A stretch of DNA of 64,000 bases from Nicotiana tabacum. Its lineage: Eukaryota; Streptophyta; Magnoliopsida; Solanales; Solanaceae. The stretch lies in assembly GCF_000715075.1 (NCBI RefSeq), contig NC_134082.1:98310399-98374398 (forward strand), in the 5' to 3' direction. The first letter of the stretch is position 1; each line of letters opens with the position of its first letter. Below are positions 55,303-64,000 of this stretch, piece by piece. The notes beneath the pieces are model-generated. The model was given only the letters and a program-made list of their open reading frames with translations. It ran no database searches and was not told where the DNA came from. The position numbers were made by a program, and so were the translations under genes.

Positions 55303-57584
55303 TGTGATGACCCGGCCAGTCGTCTTATGAGTTACCGCTCTATTTTCCCCATTTTTGCTTCTTATATCTTTGTCTATCGGTTCTATGCATGTTCGAGTTG
55401 GTCAGCTTGGGTTCAGAAAGGATTTGGTAAGGTTTGAGACACTTAGTCTCTTTTGAGGAAGCTTAAGTTGGAAAAGTTAATCGGATATTGACTTATGTAT
55501 TAGAGGGCTCGGATGTGAGTTCCGATGGTTTGGATAGCTTTGGGAGGTGATTTGGGACTTAGGAGCGTGATCGGAATGAGTTTTGGAGGTTCGGAGTAGA
55601 TTTAGGCTTGAATTGGCGAAATTGGATTTTTGGCGATTTCCGGTTGATAGGTAAGATTTCGATATAGGGGTTAGAATGGAATTCCGAGAGTTGCAATAGT
55701 TCCATTGTGTCATTTAGGATGTGTGCAAAATTTCAGGTCATTCGGACGTGGTTTGGTTGGGTTTTTTTATCAAAAGCGTACTTTAGAAGATTTTTGAATT
55801 CTTAGGCTTGAATCCGATGCGAATTTGGTATTTTGATGTTGTTTTGAGTGTTCCGAAAGTTGGAACAAGTTTGAATGAGGTTATGGGATATGTTGGCATA
55901 TTTGGTTGAGGTACCGGGGGACTCATGTGAGTTTTAAGTGGTCAATCGGATCATTTCATGTTGTTTGGAGTTGCAGAAAAATTGTTGTGTGTTGCAGAGG
56001 AATTAGACCTTCGTGTTCGCGAATAGGTCCTCGCGTTTGCGAAGGGTTAGTTGGTAAAGGCTAGGATTTAAGCCTTCGCGTTCGCGAGGAAGGCTCCTTG
56101 TTCGTGAAGGGCTGAGTGATTAGGCATCGCATTTGCGGGGGAGGCTCCGCGTTCATGTAAAGGAAATTGGTCAGCTGGGTTTGAGGTTGAGTTGTTCATC
56201 GCGTTCGCGAGAGAGGGGTTGCGTTCGCGAAGAGTTATTTGAGGTGAGTAATGATGTCCTGAGGTATGAAACCCCGGATTGCACATCGTTTTACTATATT
56301 GCGGTGACGCACACACTTGATGACGAGTGTGGGGTCGTGCGCTATTGGGGATTGGGACTTAGTCAATCCCGAATGACTATTTTACCGCGTATTTGACTGA
56401 AAACTATTTGCTATCATCATGTTTTGGGTTGAATGCAATATTTGGTCCTTGTGCCAATTATTTGAACCCTTAGGGGATTTTTACTGATATTTCCTCACTG
56501 TTTTACTTTATACTTGAACTCAGTCATGTTATATTCTACTATTTTCATAACTCAGTCATGTCTACTCTACTTTAACACTTAAAATGACATTTTAACTGAC
56601 ATTTTGGGCTGAGCACCATGTTTTACTGTTGACCGAATGGCTTGAGAGATTCTGACTGAGTAACGCCGAGGGCCTATATTGTGATGAAACACGGATTATG
56701 ATTATGAGGCCGAGGGCCTGAGATTTGTACGCCACGAGGTGGCTTGTTGATATGAGGACGTGAGCCTAATGATGATGCCACGAGATGGCTTAATATTGTG
56801 CTTGGGCCGTAAGGGACCCCTCCAGGAGTCTGCACACCCCAGTGAGCGTGAGTACCTATTGTGATGTGAGTATAGCTCGAGGGGCTGGTATTGTTCTGAG
56901 ATATTGCCCGAGGGGCGGATTTGTTGATATTGTACCCAAAGGGCGAACCTTTATGTGCCTATATTTCTTATTGCCTGTCATTTTCCTGCTTAATTGTTGA
57001 AAAGGCATTGCATGAAGTTTAACTGAACTAAAATGATTTTTACATATCTTTACTGATTCACTGTCTACTGGCTTTTACTGCTTCATTATAGCCTGTAATG
57101 TGTCTTACGTGATTTCTTGCTTTCAGTCTTTATTTATGATTATTACTCACTGAGTTGGAGTACTCACTTTACTCCCTGCACCCCGTGTGGAGATTCAGGC
57201 ATTGCTGATTCTGCTAGCGAGAGTTGAGAGCTCCCGACAGACTTCGGAGTTCACGAGGTAGCTGCTTGGCGTCCGCAGTCCCGTATTTCTCCCCTTTTAT
57301 CTCATTTCTTTTCCCTTATTAGTGACTTTGTAATAGTTTCATAGACCTTTCAGACTCGTACTAGAATTGATAGATGCTCATGACTAGTGACACCCCGGTA
57401 TCATGCTGTGTTGGGTTAATTTTCCGCAAACTGTTCAGTTAACTGCTTACCTTTGGGTTATTTATTAAGTTTTAGACTTAATTCTTATTGTTTAATTGTT
57501 TAAAACTGGAATGGGAAAGTGTCGGTTGGCCTTGTCTTCATGAGAGGCGCCATCATGACCGGGTCCGAGTTTAGGGTCGTGACA
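55303..57584 (+). repeat. Tekay 3' LTR (2282 bp)
   Basis: Runs from TGTGATGACCCGGCC to GGGTCGTGACA. It lacks the hAT MITE and a further block of about 640 bases between GTTATTTGAGG (56233) and TGAGTAATGATG. The deletion edges in the 5' LTR share TGAGG. Elsewhere the LTRs agree closely, with many single-base differences. Confidence 0.9.
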
Positions 57585-57828
57585 ATCAAACATCGACGAA
57601 ACTCATTTTCTTCGATTTGCTTACCCTCTCACATTCACGAATTTACTTATCCCTTGATTGAAATAGCATAATTCTTATAATCCCAATATGATCTCATTCC
57701 CGAACTTACGTCAATTAACTTACGACGAAACTTTAAAGTACAAAAATGCGGGATGTAACATCGCATTTCCGAGCTTTCATCAATTTATTTATGGGGTACT
57801 TTCATTTACGAAAATATGGGGTGTAACA
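57585..57828 (+). repeat. Solo LTR, right part (244 bp)
   Basis: Continuation of the LTR that starts at 44899. It includes CGACGAAACTCATTTTCTTC and ends GGGTGTAACA, followed by CGTGA (57829-57833), the perfect partner of 44894-44898. Confidence 0.82.
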
Positions 57829-57833
57829 CGTGA

Positions 57834-58559
57834 AACCATTTAAACAAATAAAAGAACTATCAAACTGGTTTACACATACAATCGGTACTAATTTGAATCA
57901 TTTGCATGATCTGTATATACCTTTAATAATAAAAATAATTTGATTTTGTATGTAGCTTCCATCGTATTAACCGAATTAGACTAACCTTTTTACGGTAAAA
58001 AACGTTAGTAAGACGAGTATATAAATGATGAAAGATAATGATAATTGACTTTGATGGAAAGAGAAGTAACCAGTATACAAACCTAAAACAAATTGCAAAA
58101 TTTTAAGATTATATTTGGACCTTATTCCCTTGGTTAATACGTAATCATTAGAGTCTTTAATTTGAAATAATAAAAAGAAAAAATTTCATCAAAACAATAT
58201 GTATGAACTCTACCTTTCACCATGCGCGGCTCAATAACACAAGAAACTGATCTAATTGGAAAAAGTTTCCACTATACGAAAAGCACAAAGTGCAAATAAA
58301 GTACGAAAAAGGGTCTGATCTGTTCTTCTACTATGATAAATTATTTAAAGTTATCCCCGTTATACTATTGGCCATAAAAATTCCCGTTGTCTTACTATCC
58401 TAACAAATCTATCCTTAATAAGACGGAGGTGACACATGGTACTCATCCATGCCCTTTTTACATACGGACACACATTAAACGACCCGCTCCACGAAACCCA
58501 TAACCCGTAACCCGTGATTTATAATACAAAATAAACCCATTTCATTCATTTTATCTTCT
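57834..58559. other. Intergenic region upstream of the MULE-like gene
   Basis: AT-rich and noncoding. The last 150 bases have ACCCGTAACCCGTG and a TATAATACAAA string (about 58521) and are the likely promoter of the gene start at 58560-59228. Confidence 0.4.
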
Positions 58560-59228
58560 TTCTCTTTCACTGAACTCTCTAACCTCTCTCTTCTCTGTTG
58601 ATTTTGCCGATTTGAACAACAAATGCCATAAAGGTAATACCTTCCTCCATTAAAATCGTTCGCCTCTACTATATTATTTCTGTTAGTATTTCATCTTTTT
58701 CATTTTTTAGGGTTTTTATTCTAGGGTTTCGATTTCTTGGGTTTCATCTACATCCAACTTAAGTTTCTGCAATTTCAATGATATATTCTTATTTCTTGTC
58801 TGTTTCTAGTGTTTGTATGTATGGTTTACGCCTTTTTTGTTTATTTATTGTTGGAGTTTTCTGTTTTGTGAGATTTTGTGGGGTTATGTGGGGTTTGTTT
58901 TTTGTCTTTGTTAATATAGTATAGTTGTGTTGTCTGAAGATTCTGCACTTTTTCATTGTTTATTAACAACTATGGTCCCCAATTGTGTCGCCATTTGATT
59001 AAAATATTCGGGTATTTTGGATTCTTCTTTAAGGGGGGGCCTCTTGTCGTAAATATTTATTCTTTTTGGCGTTAATTATTCTTTTCCCACTACAGACTTT
59101 TACATTGTTTACTTTATGTATTCTAAGTGGTATGTTTTTTTGTTGTGTTTGATAGGTTGTTGGAGATGGTGCTAGTTGACTTAATATTTAATTACAATGG
59201 TGATTGGGTTACTGAGCCTGAAGTTGTC
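58560..59228 (+). pseudogene. MULE transposase-like gene start, cut by LTR element
   Basis: A CT-rich leader (58555-58600) is followed by a donor at 58634 (CATAAAG|GTAATACC) and an acceptor at 59155 (TTTGATAG|GTTGTTGG), a 5' UTR intron of 522 bases. ATG at 59166 opens MVLVDLIFNYNGDWVTEPEV, 21 codons up to 59228. The sequence then becomes the LTR. The peptide resembles the N-terminus of plant MuDR/MULE transposases; this is from memory of the family, and a host gene with the same N-terminus is possible. The rest of the gene would lie beyond the right end of the inserted element, outside the window. Confidence 0.5.
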
Positions 59229-60576
59229 TATTGCAACCAAAACACTAACGCAAGTGTACGCGATCGACAAGTAATATAGTAGTAAATAAAGTATCGTTCC
59301 CACGAGGAATTGTGATCAACTTATCGACTGATGTAGACTCAAATAATTATCAATTTATGCTATATTATTACAAAATATTTAAAGAACCAATTTACAACTT
59401 ACTTAATAATTGCACACTAATTCAACACAGAATTACTACACCACTTATACAATATGTTTATAACAATTTGGATAAATATATTCCCGGGTCATGGACTTGC
59501 TAGAAATTATGCTACTATTTTAGCTTAAAATGGATTTATTGAATTATCCGGGTTATTGATTATAGGGTTAATAATATTCATAAGAATCTTTCGAGTTCTT
59601 ATGCATCTATTCAAGTTAAACTAATACCTATATGTCTATGGTATTAATATTAGCAAGAATGCATTTACAACTCCTATTTTTCAACCAAACAAGGCAATTA
59701 AGTATATGTCTATCTTAATTGCGAATTCTTCACCCGATGTCCGAGATTCAAAACTTGTTCATTTTGATTCGACATGCAACCAAAAATTTTCTTTGTCAAG
59801 TTTAATTCAAGATTCGTAAATAATATTTCACTGTTAGCTACGCAGTAAAATAATTAGAAGCAGAATCAAATAAACAACCCATAACAATAAATTCAATATC
59901 TTCAATCTAAGCTTCAAATAACATAATTATCTAACATCCATGATCCAAGAATACTAGAGTTTTTAGCTACTCATATTCACATAAAAATCAACAATAAAAG
60001 TCTTAAACATAATATAAACAAACAAATAGAAGAAAGTTTAGAAGAACTCTTTGAATCCTTGCTCCAAGATGTTGTTCTTCTTCTCCTTTCTTAGCTCCAA
60101 GTTGAAGCTCCTCCTTCTTCTATGACTTTTTTCTCCCTCAAAATCTGATCCCCCCTCTCAATAATGGCGCTTTACTTTATGTAAGTTGAGTGGATCCTCT
60201 CAGATTTTCTATTTTGCCCCCAAATAATTGATTTCCCGGACAGGACTAGCGCGGGAGCGCATGACCTGCGCACATCCCGCGCATATCGAGTTTCTTTCTG
60301 TCCAAATCACTGAACTAGCGCGGGAGCGCATGACCAACGCACAACCCGCGCTAGTGGGGTTTTCTCTTGTTGAGATGTTGCTGCTCAACTTTTCATCATT
60401 TGACTCCATTTTTCACTTGATTACCATCATAAATCCTCATTTGTTTATTGAACTCCTGTGAGACATTAAAGTCATGATTAGAGCCAATTTTTGCATTATT
60501 TGAACATTTACAATAATAAATCATCCTTAAGTTGAGCTAAAACATAGGCTATATTAAACAATTTAGCCTATTATCA
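59229..60576 (-). repeat. 3' LTR of a non-autonomous LTR element (1348 bp)
   Basis: On the minus strand it starts TGATAATAGGC at 60576, right after a polypurine tract, and ends with GGTTGCAATA at 59229. The first 250 bases on the plus strand match 63750-64000 with about six differences. It contains a GC-rich duplicated unit at 60244-60359. The plus frame at 59312-59503 is noise. Confidence 0.8.
60244..60359. repeat. Duplicated GC-rich unit in the LTR
   Basis: CTAGCGCGGGAGCGCATGAC occurs at 60246 and 60314, each followed by CGCAC and CCCGCGC. The unit of about 68 bases is a GC island in an AT-rich LTR and includes its own small inverted repeat (GCGCGGG with CCCGCGC). Confidence 0.7.
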
Positions 60577-60589
60577 ACACCCCACACTT
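60577..60589 (-). promoter_or_regulatory. Polypurine tract of the non-autonomous element
   Basis: Minus-strand AAGTGTGGGGTGT directly before the LTR start. Upstream is CTCGAGGACGAGCAATGATT, a phrase commonly seen before this tract in plant LTR elements. Confidence 0.65.
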
Positions 60590-62273
60590 AAATCATTGCT
60601 CGTCCTCGAGCAATTAACATACACTTCATATAAGGACGATCTTTTTATAAACAATTTCTTGTAATAACACATGTTGACACTTAGGTACCAATTCATACTA
60701 ATTCAACCTCAAGACATGACTCACAAGTGCCACGCATTTTCATAACTTGATTACTTGCTCTAACACAAAGGTCAAAAATTCTCCTTGCCTTTAAAAATCA
60801 TGTGCCCTCCCACAAATAATATAGACTAGTTCCTCTCAAAATAATAATCAAGAATATTCAGGAACTCAAAATAGGAAGAATTAACTCACTTTCAGAATAG
60901 AAATTCATGTGCAACAGATGACATACCATATGTTTGCCCCTAGTATAATACTCTACTAATTGAACTTATTCAGTCAAGGATCTAGTAGGACTTTTATTGG
61001 TTGTAATGTAGGCTAGAAAAAAAGGTGTGAAAAATATAGAATGTAGTAACTACACCTCTTTGAACACTTCCATACATACAACATATTTCAAAAATTCAGC
61101 ATCATTCCTATGTTAAACCATCTCCAACCTTTTTGAGATTTTACATACTAACAACAAATTCCATTCTCTTCAAGCACCTTATGTTAGGGAATGTTACTAC
61201 TGAAAATTCATCCCCTATGTATATACATATATACATATATGAATTATTCTTCCCTCTTTTTTTTTGATTTTTTTTTCAAATAAACCAACCAATCTCTTCT
61301 CAACTTCTTCAACATTAAAACAACATTAAGTGCTCGTGAGAGATAGAGGTGCAAACAACTAATATATTACATAAATTGGTAAGGTTTATAACGTGGGTAC
61401 CAAAGAAATAGGATTAACGGCTCAAAAGGTTTGACTAAGATATATACAATTAGGTGGAAATAATTATCAAACTGGTTCAACAAAGAAATGTCTATATCAT
61501 CTCCTAAACTGAATAATGCTACTATTTCGCTTTGCAAAACACTTGGGGGCAAGTTCTAGACATCAACTATTATACACAGAATATTCCAGCAATCCTTACT
61601 CACACATTGGCACACAATTCACTCAAGTTTGGATCTTTCTCGACTCTCTAGTCAAAGCAGTTAAGCATAGTCATAACTATACAATTTAAGGCACTTACTT
61701 TAGAATCAAGAATTGAGATTTGAACATCACAAATAAGGCATATATCACTTTTCAAACATGTGCATTTGAGAAGAATTAACTCTTTAATTTAGGAACTTTT
61801 TATTCAATTGACATAAAGGAGAAAAAAATTACTATACCCGGTTCAAATACACCCTTGGAAAAGAACCATGGCATAAAGAAAAACCAAGGAGAATTATTTA
61901 AATTAAACCAAAACTAGCGTACATTAAACTGAAAAATAAAATAAACAAAAATATGTTATTATTTTTTTTCGAATTAATTCTGAATTTTTTTTTTCGTTTT
62001 TTTTTCGACTAAATCAAGAAAATCTAGTAGCAATATTTCGAAATTAGGACTACTATCTATCAATACTGTAATTTAACAAAACAAACTAAAAACAACTTTA
62101 ACACACTAAATAAAATCAAAAAAAATAATTAAACTCAATCAAACAAAGAGCAATTTGACAAAGTAAATACATTATAATAGGGGCAAACCACCCCATACTT
62201 AAAAACTTGCATTGTCCCTAATGCAAAATAAAAACAAAATAGATCAGAAAAAATACTCCCTGAGGCCATTGGC
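60590..62273 (-). other. Internal noncoding region of the non-autonomous element
   Basis: 1.7 kb without any gag or pol motif on either strand. AT-rich, with TATATACATATATACATATA near 61218, T runs near 61257 and 61980, and only short frames. It is 3' of the ORF in the element's orientation. Confidence 0.6.
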
Positions 62274-63592
62274 CTAAGCATCTTCTTCTTCAAATGTGCG
62301 CAGATATTCCTCGTCTTCTGAGGGAACATTGTCCCCATCCCCATCCTTGTCGGCTACTAGATGCAACCTCAGGTAGTCCAATGTTTGATCTTTTGCTCGG
62401 GCGCCTAGACATTTTATCTGCACAATATGATATATTAGCTAAAAAAAATCATTTTAAGAGCAGGTGGAGTAAATACCCTACACTTTTGTTAATATCATGT
62501 TGACACTTAGTATGTATAACAGGGATTCAGACTACCCTGTTCTTCAATTAGAATGATATAATGTTTATCGGTCTACCTAATATTAGAGATACTTACTACA
62601 ATTGTACATAAAAATAAAAATTACAAACTAAGCTGAAAATATAAACAATAAACATAAAAAGAAATTAGTCTATTTTACAAAATTCAAAATTATTATACAA
62701 AATATACTACACAGGCGTATATACAAATCCTACATAGACAATATACAATGTGAACCACTTTTTGCTTCCACCTTGAACTTATGAATTGTACCCCTAACAA
62801 GGCATCAAGTCTGTCGCTATGCTTCTTTGGTGGGGCTACAAAGATAACCAGGCCAAGTAATAAATTTTTCACTCGACACTTCTCGGCCTTTGGATGAGGA
62901 ATGTAATTTTTGCTTTTTGGCACAATAAATTCAAGAATATAGACACTTTCATCCTCACTCTTTGACTTCCCCATAGGGTCAGGTGGCTCGATTACTATCT
63001 TACTATCTAAACACAATGTGGAAAAATGATTGGAATGAGGTCTAATGCGCCATAACTCATGAATTTTACTACTATTTACATTCTCATTTATACAAACACT
63101 CAATTCTTCTAAAGTAATGTTATCTACTCCCTCACATGACTCTAGAGCACTCTTCTTAACATGGACATCCTCAAGAAAAATATGATCTAATGATTGGTAT
63201 TCTTGTTTTAGCTCCTCTATTTGGTCTAGAAGATTTTTTTCAGATTCATACAACTCATCATTAAATTGTTGGGCGTTACACGCATCAACCTTTGCACTCA
63301 AATCTGAATCCAAGTTATGCACAACCAAGCCAAAATTATCACTTTTTTGTGCAAGTTCATCTCTCTCCTTAGACCAATCTTTCATCACCGTTGTTAGTAA
63401 ACAACGTCGTTTCGCAAAATCCACTAATCGAGAATATCCGTCCCAATACCAACCCTTACTCCCATATTCAAATTCAGATGTCCAAGAGGTGAGGTCATGA
63501 CTAACAAAAAAATACGGGCCATAAAAATCTTTGATTAACCAAGCATCTTCATCATTAACCTTACCTCTGTATATTTCATCCTCAGATGTCAT
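62274..63592 (-). CDS. Unrecognised coiled-coil protein, probably two exons
   Basis: Exon 1 (63592-62792) encodes 267 residues. Residues 1-70 have aromatic-rich WLIKDFYGPYFFVSHDL and EFEYGSKGWYWDGYSRL; about 70-170 are a coiled coil (DWSKERDELAQKSDNFG, EKNLLDQIEELKQEY); then IVEPPDPMG-like and KSKNYIPHPKAEK. A donor at 62791 (TTAGGG|GTACAA) and an acceptor at 62418 (TTGTGCAG|ATAAAA) join DRLDALLG to IKCLGARAKDQTLDYLRLHL in phase 0. Exon 2 (62417-62274) ends in an acidic tail (VPSEDEEYLRTFEEEDA). Total 314 residues. Without splicing, exon 1 runs on to 299 residues with a Cys-rich hydrophobic end. No known retroelement domain is seen. The ORF is in sense with the surrounding LTR element and close to its primer site, where gag would be. 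Function unknown; a captured host gene fragment is possible. Confidence 0.55.
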
Positions 63593-63726
63593 CCTGAGAG
63601 AACTAGAAACATACTAAGAGAAAAATCAAATAGTTATAAAAATAACATATTTACAAAAAGAAAAGAAAATAAACTTGTAAATATAATAATAAAAGTCTAA
63701 CCCAGAAGAATAGTTAACGTCTAATT
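63593..63726 (-). other. Leader between primer site and the ORF
   Basis: AT-rich, 134 bases. ATG at 63592 is the first in the frame; an upstream exon or start cannot be excluded. Confidence 0.4.
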
Positions 63727-63743
63727 CCCCTGCAACGGTGCCA
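63727..63743 (-). other. Primer binding site of the non-autonomous element
   Basis: Minus-strand TGGCACCGTTGCAGGGG, close to the TGGCGCCGTTGCCGGGGA type seen in Athila/Tat group Ty3/gypsy elements (two differences over 17 bases). It sits six bases from the LTR end, proving minus orientation. Confidence 0.7.
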
Positions 63744-63749
63744 AAAATT

Positions 63750-64000
63750 TGTTGCGACCAAAACACTCATGCAAGTGTACGCGATCGACAAGTAATATAG
63801 TAGTAAGTAAAGTATTGTTCCCACGAGGAATTGTGATCAACTTATCGACTGATGTAGACTCAAACAATTATCAATTTATGCTATATTATTACAAAATATT
63901 TAAAGAACCAATTTACAACTTACTTAATAATTGCACACTAATTCAACACAGAATTACTACACCACTTATACAATATGTTTATAACAATTTGGATAAATAT
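63750..64000 (-). repeat. 5' LTR of the non-autonomous element, cut by window end
   Basis: TGTTGCGACCAAAACACTCA and on to the window end, matching 59229-59500 with about six differences over 250 bases. The rest of this LTR and the right flank are outside. Confidence 0.82.

Larger units (their letters stand above)
46583..57584 (+). mobile_element. Full-length Tekay/Del chromovirus (Ty3/gypsy)
   Basis: 5' LTR 46583-50178, primer site at 50182, gag-pol 50383-55250, polypurine tract near 55292-55302, 3' LTR 55303-57584. The order protease, RT, RNase H, integrase, chromodomain-like tail is that of Ty3/gypsy chromoviruses, and the GDPSHVLD and VHPVFHVSML strings fit the Tekay/Del lineage. The element is structurally complete but carries more than a dozen in-frame stops and several frameshifts. 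It sits inside the solo LTR with a near-perfect 5-bp duplication. Confidence 0.9.

Overview
This window looks like a repeat-rich plant nuclear region, most likely from a member of the Solanaceae such as Nicotiana. I infer this from its Sirevirus, Tekay/Del and Ogre/Tat-type LTR retrotransposons, from an RTE-type LINE with a TTG tail typical of nightshades, and from a five-exon chloroplast lipid-transfer gene. All calls come from reading the sequence; no database search was run. Most long open frames are decayed retroelement pieces or antisense shadows.

Layout. Positions 1-544 hold a LINE endonuclease remnant. Positions 545-26584 hold a minus-strand Sirevirus (Ty1/copia) tandem array of the form LTR - internal 1 - LTR - internal 2 - LTR, with the middle LTR shared. 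Internal 2 is broken by a 14.2-kb block (10195-24381). That block contains an Ogre/Tat-like Ty3/gypsy element with a 4.2-kb LTR, an ORF1, a gag fragment, no pol and a 3' tandem-repeat array, followed by a minus-strand Tekay-like LTR. Positions 26585-32120 hold further LTR pieces and a Ty3/gypsy element that lost its RT. A short gene island follows: a two-exon defensin-like cysteine-rich peptide gene (33455-34184, +), a nest of three related MITE-like elements (35010-36021), and TGD2 (42236-36534, -), a chloroplast envelope lipid transporter subunit whose introns carry a SINE-like and an RTE LINE insertion.

Right part. Positions 44899-57828 are a solo LTR with perfect 5-bp target duplications, split by a full-length Tekay/Del chromovirus (46583-57584). 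That element's 5' LTR carries a hAT-type MITE with a perfect 8-bp duplication. Its coding region is ruined mainly by TAG codons where glutamine is expected, the pattern left by decay of methylated CAG sites. Positions 58560-59228 are the start of a MULE-transposase-like gene with a 5'UTR intron, cut after 21 codons by another LTR element (59229 to beyond the window end). That last element has no recognisable gag or pol; it carries a probably two-exon ORF for an unrecognised coiled-coil protein with an acidic tail, and it is the most novel-looking unit here.

The two host genes that look intact are TGD2 and the defensin-like gene. The rest records nested insertion, LTR recombination and decay.
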